Assembly (NCBI GenBank): GCA_948787875.1
Contig: CAQFKO010000027.1
Span: 1 to 19,361 of the forward strand
Source of the DNA: an uncultured Eubacteriales bacterium
Lineage (GTDB): Bacteria > Bacillota > Clostridia > Christensenellales > UBA1242
Length of the DNA stretch: 19,361 bases
Reading direction: 5' to 3'
Numbering within the stretch: the stretch's first letter is position 1; the number at the start of each line of letters is the position of its first letter. Below the pieces are notes generated by a model. It saw nothing but the letters and a program-made list of their open reading frames with translations, ran no database searches and was not told the origin of the DNA. The position numbers were made by a program, and so were the translations under genes. Of the stretch, positions 1 through 6,682 are shown in pieces.

Positions 1-109
1 AAAAAATTCCATAAACAATCAAAATGAGTGCAATAACATAAAAAATTATTGCAAACGCCTTTAAATAGATATAATTTTTTTCTTTTTTTGATTCTTCAAT
101 ACTACTCAT
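1..109 (-). CDS. Small membrane protein, N-terminal part only
   Basis: A minus-strand reading frame starts with ATG at 109-107 and runs off the left edge of the window. AAGG sits about 5 nt upstream of the ATG as a ribosome binding site. The 36 visible residues are a short charged N-terminus rich in Lys and Glu, followed by a hydrophobic stretch from about residue 20 (AFAIIFYVIALILIVYGIF), so a membrane anchor or first transmembrane helix is likely. No family can be named from this fragment. Confidence 0.6.
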   Translation of the reverse strand, partial: MSSIEESKKEKNYIYLKAFAIIFYVIALILIVYGIF

Positions 110-217
110 TTGTACCTTCAACTAACCAAATTATAGCATTAATATAATATTTTTACAACATTTTGTAAACTCAAACTATCGCAAAATTATAAATTTTTAT
201 AAATTTTAAAAATTTGG

Positions 218-245
218 TTGATTTTTTGCGTTAATATGTTATAAT
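218..245 (+). promoter_or_regulatory. Promoter of tRNA-Lys(CTT)
   Basis: TTGATT at 218-223 and TATAAT at 240-245 are 16 nt apart, with a TGn extended -10 (TG at 237-238). Predicted transcription start is near 252, about 36 nt before the tRNA. The rest of the 110-287 gap shows only A/T-rich sequence. Confidence 0.6.
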
Positions 246-287
246 GATTATGTTGTTTTTGAAATCAAACATAGCAACAAGTTATAT

Positions 288-363
288 GGATCATTAGCTC
301 AGTTGGTAGAGCGCCCGACTCTTAATCGGATTGTCCGGGGTTCGAGCCCCCGATGATCCACCA
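288..363 (+). tRNA. tRNA-Lys (anticodon CTT)
   Basis: The full cloverleaf can be drawn. Acceptor GGATCAT at 288-294 pairs with ATGATCC, the D-arm is GCTC...GAGC, the anticodon loop is CTCTTAA with CTT at 321-323, the T-loop is TTCGAGC, discriminator A is at 360, and CCA is encoded at 361-363. It decodes AAG. The second lysine tRNA (TTT) is at 15477. Confidence 0.97.
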
Positions 364-368
364 AATAA

Positions 369-395
369 AAACCACCATTTCATTGGTGGTTTTTT
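369..395. terminator. Bidirectional terminator between tRNA-Lys and the DUF3592-like gene
   Basis: AACCACCA, a short loop and TGGTGGTT are followed by a T-run on plus and preceded by an A-run that gives a T-run on minus. It can end both tRNA-Lys and the convergent minus-strand gene, whose stop codon lies at its edge. The sequence AAAAACCACCATTTC recurs in the terminator at 2801. Confidence 0.85.
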
Positions 396-1350
396 AATTT
401 TTTTGTTTATAGCCAAGCCAAACAATTTCGCCAAAAAGTTCTAACAAACCTACATTTGTAAACATCATTAAAAAAAACAACCACAGATTATCCGCAAAAT
501 AAGAAATAAAATCAGGATAACTTTTTATTGAAAATGCCGCCAAAAAACAAATCGCCGACAGTCCCAACAAAATATATGCAAGCATTAATTTGGGGCGACT
601 CTTGCCTTTTTTTTCAAGTTTAGTTTCTATTTCAATAACAATAATTATAAATGCAAAATAAATAAAGAAGCTTGCAAACAATAAAAAGAACATATTTTCG
701 GTTTTTACCATAATTTCGTTTGGATTTTCGGGATTATATTTTAGTTCTACCTTGTCGCCCACATAAGCCTGTGCCCCACCCGAACTTTCAATATGCCCCA
801 CTTTAACATAAGTTGTTCCGTCAATTTCATATCTATATTTGCATTTTGAACCATCGCCGGTATTCACAAGTTCAATAACCGTGGCGGTAACGGTGGGATA
901 TTTTGAATACTTGACTTTATTTCCGATATAATAAGACAATATACCGACTCCAATAGCAAACAAAATAATAAAAGTTATTATAACAAATGCCAAATGTTTT
1001 TTTCTTTCCTTTGCCTCCGATTCAATGCCTATGTTTGACTTGTTTATATTAAAAATAATAAAGTTTCCTGATTTTTTGGGAGGAAGAGAAAGCTCAATTG
1101 TTAACAAAAATATCAATATAGCCGAGGCAATTATTCCAAACATTCCAAATACAAAAAACATAATTATATCTAAAATACTTCTGGTTTCAAAAGCCTGAAC
1201 AATAGAAAATCCAAACAATATAATATTTGTTGCAAACAGCATAATTCCAAATATTATCATAAATAAAGAACGCACAGAAAAAGAATATTTTAGCTTTTTT
1301 AACTTATCTTTCGAAGATTCAAAACCTCTATGCGTTTCCACAGTATTCAC
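394..1350 (-). CDS. DUF3592-like multi-pass membrane protein
   Basis: 318 residues starting at GTG (1350-1348), with GAGAGG as ribosome binding site about 6 nt upstream. Three hydrophobic helices lie in the first ~150 residues (about 27-50, 62-88, 120-142). A polar domain of ~70 residues follows, with the pattern YPTVTATVIE...YRYEIDGTTY...GDKVELKYNPENP, typical of DUF3592 domains. Three more helices follow (about 222-243, 255-275, 290-312). The polar domain is therefore probably on one face of the membrane between helices 3 and 4. The gene begins 20 nt after the AEC transporter stop, so the two are probably cotranscribed. The biochemical role of DUF3592 proteins is unknown to me and nothing here settles it. 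Confidence 0.8.
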   Translation of the reverse strand: MNTVETHRGFESSKDKLKKLKYSFSVRSLFMIIFGIMLFATNIILFGFSIVQAFETRSILDIIMFFVFGMFGIIASAILIFLLTIELSLPPKKSGNFIIFNINKSNIGIESEAKERKKHLAFVIITFIILFAIGVGILSYYIGNKVKYSKYPTVTATVIELVNTGDGSKCKYRYEIDGTTYVKVGHIESSGGAQAYVGDKVELKYNPENPNEIMVKTENMFFLLFASFFIYFAFIIIVIEIETKLEKKGKSRPKLMLAYILLGLSAICFLAAFSIKSYPDFISYFADNLWLFFLMMFTNVGLLELFGEIVWLGYKQKN

Positions 1351-1370
1351 AATTTACCTCTCAAATTTAA

Positions 1371-2405
1371 TCAAACTATAACGCCCCAAAGTGCCATTGT
1401 TGCCATTATAATCAGTGGAATTGTAACAATGCTTATTAGAGTGTTATTCAAAAAGGTTGAGGTGGCGGTTTCTTTGTCTCCGTCAAAGCGCTCAGCCATT
1501 GCAACAATAGACGCCGCAGGCGACATGGCCATTGCTATAACAGGTGCCAAAATTATGTATGCATCACTGCCAAGAAGCGAGCCTCTTGTGCTTGATACCA
1601 AAAGATAAATAAGTGCCGCAATTCCAAAGGTAACAACAGGTGCTACTATAAGCCTAAGCACACCCGCAAGATATGCTCCTTTTTTGCAAAAAAGCTGTTT
1701 TAAATTCATATCGGCAACACGAATTCCGACAATAATCATAGAAACAGGTGCGGTCATATATGCCAAATACAAAGGCAAAATTTGAAGTTCTTTTAAGCCG
1801 TCCATCATAAAAATATTAATCTGAGGAACAAAGAAAACTATTAAACCGATAATATTTGCAAGAATTGCGGGATTAAGTATAACCTTTTTGAAACTTATCT
1901 TTTTGAAATCTCCCGTAATCAAAACAACCCCGAGTGTCCAACACAAAAAGCTAAACACAACATTAAAAACCATAACATACATAACAGCCAAAGGGTCGCC
2001 GTTAGTGAACATATCAACAAATGGAACGCCCAAAAATCCGCAATTTGAAAAAATTGCAATATAGCTGTAAATATTTGTTACGCTTTTGTTTTTTGACTTT
2101 ATAAAAATAAGTTTGCAAATAAGTGCAACTGCAAGCATAGCCAGCAAAGATATTCCTGCAACCAAACCGAAGTTTGCAAGAATTGTAAGTTTGTCTAACT
2201 CACAAATCATTTTCCAAGCATCATCAGAAAACACGCAAAAAGCCTTAATTGAAAGTGCGGGCTGACATATATAAAGTAGCAAATTGCTTAAAAACAAAGT
2301 TACGCCCTCTCCCGACATCTTTAACTTTTTAAGAATTAGACCCGGAAGCATAAATGCAAACAAAATAAGCATTATTAAAAAAACTTTTAAAAATATTTGT
2401 ACCAT
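1371..2405 (-). CDS. AEC (auxin efflux carrier) family transporter
   Basis: 344 residues, ATG start at 2405-2403 with AAGGTG about 5 nt upstream and TGA stop. About ten hydrophobic helices are spread along the whole length. The pattern matches the Mem_trans/AEC family: an N-terminal GLILKKLKM segment, FSNCGFLGVPFVD near residue 120, and PAASIVAMAERFDGD near the C-terminus followed by a last helix pair (TFLNNTLISIVTIPLI). Bacterial members export or import small organic acids such as malate or malonate; the substrate here cannot be read. It lies between the small XRE gene and the DUF3592-like gene, all on minus. A weak terminator-like hairpin sits between XRE and this gene. Confidence 0.9.
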   Translation of the reverse strand: MVQIFLKVFLIMLILFAFMLPGLILKKLKMSGEGVTLFLSNLLLYICQPALSIKAFCVFSDDAWKMICELDKLTILANFGLVAGISLLAMLAVALICKLIFIKSKNKSVTNIYSYIAIFSNCGFLGVPFVDMFTNGDPLAVMYVMVFNVVFSFLCWTLGVVLITGDFKKISFKKVILNPAILANIIGLIVFFVPQINIFMMDGLKELQILPLYLAYMTAPVSMIIVGIRVADMNLKQLFCKKGAYLAGVLRLIVAPVVTFGIAALIYLLVSSTRGSLLGSDAYIILAPVIAMAMSPAASIVAMAERFDGDKETATSTFLNNTLISIVTIPLIIMATMALWGVIV

Positions 2406-2445
2406 AGTAACACCTTATGAAATTATATCAAAAATTGTAAAAAAG

Positions 2446-2475
2446 TAAAATAAAAATCTGCGACTTGCAGTTGCA
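2446..2475 (-). terminator. Possible weak terminator or attenuator after the small XRE gene
   Basis: On minus, TGCAACT-GCA-AGTCGCA (one A/C mismatch) is followed by GATTTTTATTTT. The stem is short, so it may only partly stop transcription from the XRE gene into the AEC transporter gene. Confidence 0.4.
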
Positions 2476-2486
2476 AATTAATGATT

Positions 2487-2699
2487 TTAATTTTCCAACC
2501 CCAACAAATAATCAATGCTGACATTAAAAAATTTGGCAATCAAAATGAGCGAAGACAAATTAGGCTCTCTTAATCCGTTTTCCCAAAGACTGACAATTCC
2601 CTTACTAACGCCCAAACGTTTTACAAGCTCCACTTGCCCAAGCCCCGCCTCTGATCTAAGCGATTTTATATTGTTTTTGAAACTTTCTAAATATTCCAT
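2487..2699 (-). CDS. Small XRE-family HTH repressor
   Basis: 70 residues, almost entirely a Cro/C1-type helix-turn-helix: FKNNIKSLRSEAGL, then GQVELVKRLGVSKGIVSLWENG (helices 2-3, about residues 21-42) and a C-terminal SLILIAKFFNVSIDYLLGLE helix pair. There is no separate effector domain. No Shine-Dalgarno sequence precedes the ATG at 2699-2697. A GATAAT hexamer ends exactly 6 nt upstream, so the transcript may be leaderless. Two palindromes (2711-2724 and 2740-2753) lie directly upstream, the nearer one touching the -10-like box, so self-repression is the natural reading. It may also control the AEC transporter downstream. Confidence 0.88.
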   Translation of the reverse strand: MEYLESFKNNIKSLRSEAGLGQVELVKRLGVSKGIVSLWENGLREPNLSSLILIAKFFNVSIDYLLGLEN

Positions 2700-2710
2700 A
2701 TAAATATTAT

Positions 2711-2753
2711 CTTACAAATGTAAGAAAAACACTTGATTTCTTACAATTGTAAG
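2711..2753. promoter_or_regulatory. Twin palindromic operators upstream of the small XRE gene
   Basis: CTTACAAATGTAAG (2711-2724) and CTTACAATTGTAAG (2740-2753) are near-identical 14-bp palindromes with centres 29 bp apart. They lie immediately upstream of the XRE start and overlap the only possible promoter region, as expected for binding sites of the XRE dimer. A possible alternative promoter is TTGTAA at 2746-2741 with TTACAT at 2723-2718. Confidence 0.8.
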
Positions 2754-2800
2754 ATTTGTATTATTCAATAATTTCAAAAATTGATTGATTTGTTTTAATA

Positions 2801-2827
2801 AAAAAACCACCATTTCGGTGATTTTTA
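2801..2827 (-). terminator. Terminator of the DegV gene
   Basis: On minus, AATCACC-GAAAT-GGTGGTT is followed by a T-run, just downstream of the DegV stop at 2840. It shares 15 bases with the terminator at 369. Confidence 0.8.
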
Positions 2828-2839
2828 TTTTAAGATTAT

Positions 2840-3706
2840 TTAACCGCAAAAGATTGCTATTGTTTTTGGACCACAACAACAAGCAAGAGTCTTGTCTATC
2901 AAACCTGTTTTAACATCTTTGATTGAAGTGTTTTCAAGTATATAATTTTTAAGCTCTTCAACATCTTCGGTAAGTCCGCAACTTGTGATATAGCATTTTG
3001 TGTGACCTTTGGTTTGAATAAAATTAACAAATCTGTTTTTAAGAGTTTTAAAGGTCAATTTTCTGCCAATACATTTATCACCCACTTTTAATTTTCCGCT
3101 TTCACTTACATAAACAATAGGCACTATTTTTAAAATCTTTCCAAGACCTGCCTCTAACATACTTATTCTTCCGCTTTTGTACATAAAAGATAAGTCTCTG
3201 GCAACAAATGCAACAGACATATTTTTTGCTATTTTATCGATTTCTGATTCAAGTTCTTCAAGCGACTTGCCTTCACTGATAAGTTTTTGAGCAAAATCAA
3301 GCAAAACAAGCGTTCCATAACTAGCACTTCTGCTGTCAACAACGGCAACCAATTTTTTGCCGTACTTTTCATTAATATTTTTTGCAGCAATTTCCGAATT
3401 TGAAAAAGTAGAGCTAAGTGAACTGCTAAGTCCCGTATAAAAAACCTGAATTCCCTTGCTTGCATATTTATCAAAACATTCTTCAAAAGTTTGAATATTT
3501 ACGCAGCCCGTTGAGCACGACTTAACATTATCAAGCCTTGCATAAAATTCTTCCAAAGTTTCGCTTTGATTATCAAATGCAGAATAAAGCACATTGTCAA
3601 GCATATAAGATGTTTCCAAATAATCAATATCTCTTTCCTTAAATTCTTCAGGCGTCAAACTTGTTGTGCTGTCTGAAATTAGTTTAATTTTATTTAAAGT
3701 AGCCAT
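2840..3706 (-). CDS. DegV family protein (FakB-like fatty-acid-binding protein)
   Basis: 288 residues, the usual DegV length, with ATG at 3706-3704 and GGAGG 6 nt upstream. DegV landmarks run in order: KLISDSTTSLTPEE near the N-terminus, FYTGLSSSLSSTFSNSEIAAKN around residues 90-110, VVDSRSASYGTLVLL, and the loop SFMYKSGRISMLEAGLGKILKIVPIV around 175-200. In characterised relatives (FakB) such proteins present a fatty acid to the kinase FakA for phosphorylation. Two places are unusual. The segment that is often TSxP in the family reads SCSTGC. The C-terminal loop that is usually a HTGPG-like motif reads ACCCGPKT, ending IFCG, so cysteines replace a normally conserved His. No FakA gene is nearby. 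Family call firm, ligand inferred. Confidence 0.9.
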   Translation of the reverse strand: MATLNKIKLISDSTTSLTPEEFKERDIDYLETSYMLDNVLYSAFDNQSETLEEFYARLDNVKSCSTGCVNIQTFEECFDKYASKGIQVFYTGLSSSLSSTFSNSEIAAKNINEKYGKKLVAVVDSRSASYGTLVLLDFAQKLISEGKSLEELESEIDKIAKNMSVAFVARDLSFMYKSGRISMLEAGLGKILKIVPIVYVSESGKLKVGDKCIGRKLTFKTLKNRFVNFIQTKGHTKCYITSCGLTEDVEELKNYILENTSIKDVKTGLIDKTLACCCGPKTIAIFCG

Positions 3707-3736
3707 ATTCCCTCCAAATATTTAATTCGCACTTGC

Positions 3737-3766
3737 AGTATAAAATTATTATGCCCAAAATGTAAA
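3737..3766 (-). promoter_or_regulatory. Probable promoter of the DegV gene
   Basis: On minus, TTTACA (3766-3761) and TATACT (3742-3737) are 18 nt apart, placing the start of transcription near 3730, before the GGAGG site. The -35 overlaps the AAAGCGA repeat at 3764-3770. Confidence 0.5.
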
Positions 3767-3843
3767 GCGAAATAACCCGCAAGGTGTCTAAACTTTTAAA
3801 GCTTATATCGCTTATTCAAAAATGCATATCGCTTTTAAAGCGA
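3764..3843. repeat. Cluster of AAAGCGA/TCGCTT sites in a divergent promoter region
   Basis: AAAGCGA occurs at 3764-3770 and 3837-3843. Its complement occurs in TATCGCTT at 3806-3813 and 3827-3834, 21 bp apart (two helical turns). The last copy forms the palindrome TCGCTTT-T-AAAGCGA (3829-3843). CTTTTAAAGC also occurs twice (3793-3802, 3832-3841). The cluster lies between the DegV promoter and that of the membrane-bound XRE regulator. It is a candidate binding region for that regulator. Confidence 0.6.
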
Positions 3844-3860
3844 AACTGCCTCAAAACGTT

Positions 3861-3888
3861 TTGAAAAAAACTAATTTTGTAGTATATT
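3861..3888 (+). promoter_or_regulatory. Promoter of the membrane-bound XRE regulator
   Basis: TTGAAA (3861-3866) and TATATT (3883-3888) are 16 nt apart; TATTAT at 3885-3890 with an 18-nt spacer is an alternative. Transcription would begin near 3895, leaving a short leader with the ribosome binding sites. Confidence 0.6.
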
Positions 3889-3919
3889 ATTAATAATATG
3901 AAGGCAAAAGGTGGCAAAA

Positions 3920-4639
3920 ATGACCCAAATCAACCAAACCGACAAAACTGTCGATAATAATACAAATTCAGACAACAATAATTTTGAACACACCTCAAAC
4001 AGAATGGTGCTTGCGGGCAACATTGCTTTTTTCAGAAAAAAAATGGGATTATCTCAAACCGCACTTGCAAACAAATTGCAATATTCAAACAAAAATATTT
4101 CTAAATGGGAGCAAGGCGAAACCACTCCCGATGTTTTTACATTAAAGCGACTTGCAGAAATTTTCGGAATTTCAACAGACACACTATTGTCTCCTCTTTC
4201 AAATGAAAATATTAATGCAATAAAAACAAAAAGTGCAGTTCCACTTAGATGGAAAATGTATATGCTTCTTCTTGCAAACGCCATATTCTTTTTGCTTATT
4301 TGCATAACATGGTTTGTGCTTAAAGCGATTGATGTTAAAAACTTTCAAGTAAATTTGCTTTTTGTTTATATGCTTCCTGTTATTGATATTAGCGTATTTA
4401 TATTTTTGTGTTGCATAAGAAAAAGAGTCGATATTATTACCCTTTCGTTATTTGGTTGGCTAACTGTTATTTGTTTTTATGTTTCTTTTATAAACTACGC
4501 CTATATCGGATATGTGTTTATAATTGCAGTAGGCTGGCAGGTGTTTGCTCCGATTTTAGCAAAACTTATTAATTCGGGAAAAATTATCAAATTTAACAAA
4601 TTAATTTTAAAGAAATTAAACAGCAAAAAAACTGACTAA
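3920..4639 (+). CDS. XRE-family HTH regulator with C-terminal membrane helices
   Basis: From ATG at 3920 the protein has 239 residues. This start has AAAGGTGG 5 nt upstream. GTG at 3911, in frame and preceded by GAAGG, is an alternative adding MAK. A polar Asn/Asp-rich N-terminus of ~25 residues precedes an XRE helix-turn-helix: IAFFRKKMGLSQTALANKL, then NKNISKWEQGETTPDVFTLKRLAEIF. Four hydrophobic helices follow from about residue 110 to 225, with a basic C-terminus. A cytoplasmic DNA-binding head on a membrane anchor suggests a regulator that senses something in or at the membrane; the signal is unknown. It diverges from the DegV gene and shares the AAAGCGA repeat region with it. The stop codon lies inside the terminator stem. 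Confidence 0.88.
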   Translation: MTQINQTDKTVDNNTNSDNNNFEHTSNRMVLAGNIAFFRKKMGLSQTALANKLQYSNKNISKWEQGETTPDVFTLKRLAEIFGISTDTLLSPLSNENINAIKTKSAVPLRWKMYMLLLANAIFFLLICITWFVLKAIDVKNFQVNLLFVYMLPVIDISVFIFLCCIRKRVDIITLSLFGWLTVICFYVSFINYAYIGYVFIIAVGWQVFAPILAKLINSGKIIKFNKLILKKLNSKKTD

Positions 4640-4660
4640 ATTTTAGTCAGTTTTTATTTT
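4626..4660. terminator. Bidirectional terminator between convergent genes
   Basis: ACTGACTAAA/TTTTAGTCAGT forms a long stem flanked by an A-run and a T-run, so it can work on both strands. It ends the XRE-membrane gene (its TAA at 4637-4639 is in the stem) and the minus-strand gene ending at 4675. Confidence 0.9.
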
Positions 4661-4674
4661 GATAAATAATTAAA

Positions 4675-4959
4675 CTATTTTTTTGCTTTGGATTTAACTG
4701 TTGCCTTTTTAGGTTTTTCGGTTGAAGCCTCTTTTTCTTTTAACAAATCACGAATTTCAATCAAAAGTTTTTCTGTTGTAACTTTTGTCTCTTTTTCCGC
4801 CTTTGCCTTTGCTTCTTGTTCAGCCTTTTGATTTGCTCTGAGTTCTGCGGTTGCACTGATAACAGCCTTGCGGTCTTTCATGTCAACGCCTTGCTCTTTT
4901 AAAAGCTTTTTCTCTTCTTTTAAAAGATTGTAAACTGTTTTTTTGATTGTTTTTTGCAA
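4675..4959 (-). CDS. Small charged coiled-coil protein, tail resembling the MscL C-terminus
   Basis: The open frame gives 94 residues from a TTG at 4959-4957, 1 nt after the stop of the SHOCT gene, without a visible ribosome binding site. The alternative is ATG at 4881-4879, which has AAGG 7 nt upstream and gives 68 residues. The protein is soluble in appearance, rich in Lys, Glu and Ala, and predicted helical throughout, with a basic KSKAKK end. The segment EKLLIEIRDLLKEKE near the C-terminus closely resembles the helical bundle that ends many MscL mechanosensitive channels. The MscL membrane helices are absent. It may be an independent coiled-coil protein, translated by coupling to the gene before it, or a relic of a fusion. 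Function unknown. Confidence 0.6.
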   Translation of the reverse strand: MQKTIKKTVYNLLKEEKKLLKEQGVDMKDRKAVISATAELRANQKAEQEAKAKAEKETKVTTEKLLIEIRDLLKEKEASTEKPKKATVKSKAKK

Positions 4960-4960
4960 A

Positions 4961-5758
4961 TTAGTTATTTTTTATGGATTTTTCTTCATTGCTTATGCTT
5001 TCGCTTTTGCCTAACAAGTGGTCGTGCAACTTTTGATATTCTTCCGCAGTTATCATTTTGCTGTTTTTTAAGTTCTTTAATTTTAAAAGTTTATATTCGA
5101 TTTCGTCAATATTCATTTTTCCAAATTTATAATGTCTTTCGGTTTCTTCATCCTTATCAAAATAATTATCAGAATAATAATTATTGTTTTCGGAATTGTT
5201 ATTCATATTCTTTTTGCTCTTCAACTTGATAATCAACAAAACCAAAGAAATAATCGCAAGAATAGCAACAAGTGCATCCATAACATACAAAACCCAAGAA
5301 ACATTGCTATTTACAAAAGAATTTATGTTGATAAAAATGCCCGCAATTCCTGCCGTTATGGATAACAAGTCGATTATTATAGCAAAAAAGATTACTCTAC
5401 CCTTTGACTTAACTTTTTTTTCTATTCTTTTTGTGATGCCCGACTGTTCAACCATTTTAAATTGTTTAAAAAATGTGATTTGTCTTATGAGCGAAACAAA
5501 ATCAAAAATCGCAAGCACAATAAGTGCAATAGACAGCATTATGACACCTGTCATGGAAGACTGAAAATTAACAGTTCCACCATACGAAATATTTCTTGCC
5601 CCGCCGACCGCTCCGTCTGTGATATTAGAAACCGTTGAACGAGCGAAATTTAAACCAACCGACAAATATATTCCGTAAATTCCACCAGCTATTAATATAA
5701 GTAGCAAAGATACAGAAGAAAAAATATAAAATATTGAAACTTTGTTAGACTTTTTCAT
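4961..5758 (-). CDS. Four-helix membrane protein with C-terminal SHOCT domain
   Basis: I start it at ATG 5758-5756, which has AAGGTGG 4 nt upstream. A longer frame from a TTG at 5794 has no such site. 265 residues: four hydrophobic helices (about 9-32, 67-90, 118-140, 155-178) with a glycine-rich extracytoplasmic loop after the first. A polar Asn-rich linker of ~30 residues follows, then a C-terminal segment with IDEIEYKLLKLKNLKNSKM and ITAEEYQKLHDHLL. That is the short SHOCT pattern, found at the C-terminus of many membrane or exported proteins and thought to mediate oligomerisation. The adjacent coiled-coil gene begins 1 nt after its stop. Role unknown; envelope-associated by topology. Confidence 0.82.
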   Translation of the reverse strand: MKKSNKVSIFYIFSSVSLLLILIAGGIYGIYLSVGLNFARSTVSNITDGAVGGARNISYGGTVNFQSSMTGVIMLSIALIVLAIFDFVSLIRQITFFKQFKMVEQSGITKRIEKKVKSKGRVIFFAIIIDLLSITAGIAGIFININSFVNSNVSWVLYVMDALVAILAIISLVLLIIKLKSKKNMNNNSENNNYYSDNYFDKDEETERHYKFGKMNIDEIEYKLLKLKNLKNSKMITAEEYQKLHDHLLGKSESISNEEKSIKNN

Positions 5759-5823
5759 AACCCACCTTAATGTTATGTTGAGCCTGATAAACAAAATTAT
5801 ACATTATTCGCAAAATTAATATA

Positions 5824-6603
5824 TTATTTGACTTTCTTTTTTGGCAAACGCTGTTGTTTTAACCATATCTTGCAAACCAAAGAAGCAGGTAAAATTTTGG
5901 TCAAAAAGACTTGTGCATTTGCAACAAATCCATAAATAGACAAAAGCTTTTTGTTTAAACTGTCGCGATAAGCCTTTTGCACAACCTTTTTAGAATCATA
6001 CATAACAACATATTTTTTTATTACTTTGTTATCTTTATCTACTGCTCTTTCAAAGAATTCGGTTTTTGTCCAAAATGGACAAACACAAGTAACACTTATA
6101 CCCTTTGATAACAGTTCAAAATTCAAAGCCCTTGAATAACTTAAAATAAAAGATTTTGTTGCCGCATAAATATTTGCGTAAGGAACGGGTTGAAAACCCG
6201 CAACAGAAGAAAAATTAACAATTTTTGAGCCCTTTTTCATAAACGGAACAGATGCATCGGTCAGCGAAACAATAGCCTTTATGTTGACATCAATCATATT
6301 AAGACTTGTTTCTGTTTTTATGTTTTGACAACTATTGAATTTTCCAAAGCCCGCAGCATTAACCAGCCATTTTATATTTGGTTTTTCGCTGTTTAATTGT
6401 TCTGTAATATTATCTATGCTTTTTTGTTTGGACAAATCCAATGCAAATTTTTTGACTTTTGTTTGGAGCATAAATTCCAAATCGTCAAGTTCCTCACTAT
6501 CTAGCGAAATCGCCCAAATCTCATCAAGTTTTTCAGAGTCCAACAACTTTGCAAAATCTTTTCCCATTCCGCTTCCGGCACCTGTTATAATAGCAATCTT
6601 CAT
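5824..6603 (-). CDS. Short-chain dehydrogenase/reductase (SDR)
   Basis: 259 residues, ATG at 6603-6601 with AGAGG upstream. It has the classical SDR parts in order: nucleotide-binding TGAGSGMG (residues 7-14), NAAG (82-85), the catalytic Ser in NFSSVAG (about 132-133), and Tyr146/Lys150 in YAATK, followed by VCPFWTKTEF. It should be an NAD(P)-dependent oxidoreductase of the cytoplasm or inner membrane face. The C-terminal ~50 residues, hydrophobic then strongly basic (RLPKKKVK), suggest membrane contact, as in SDRs acting on lipids or ketones. No neighbour identifies the substrate. The next gene upstream ends in its own terminator, so this gene is likely transcribed alone or with the SHOCT gene 65 nt downstream. 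Confidence 0.93.
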   Translation of the reverse strand: MKIAIITGAGSGMGKDFAKLLDSEKLDEIWAISLDSEELDDLEFMLQTKVKKFALDLSKQKSIDNITEQLNSEKPNIKWLVNAAGFGKFNSCQNIKTETSLNMIDVNIKAIVSLTDASVPFMKKGSKIVNFSSVAGFQPVPYANIYAATKSFILSYSRALNFELLSKGISVTCVCPFWTKTEFFERAVDKDNKVIKKYVVMYDSKKVVQKAYRDSLNKKLLSIYGFVANAQVFLTKILPASLVCKIWLKQQRLPKKKVK

Positions 6604-6654
6604 AAAAACCTCTCTTAAAATTTATTATGTGCAACTGCTTTATAAAAATTTGAA

Positions 6655-6682
6655 AAAAATAAAAAAGCAAATTGCTTTGCTT
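6655..6682 (-). terminator. Terminator of the nitroreductase gene
   Basis: On minus, AAGCAAA-GCAA-TTTGCTT is followed by TTTTATTTTTTT, directly after the stop at 6683. Confidence 0.85.

Noticed and set aside
5759..5794. Upstream TTG extension of the SHOCT membrane protein
   Set aside because: The internal ATG at 5758 has AAGGTGG at ideal distance; the extension contains that site and adds a non-family N-terminus.
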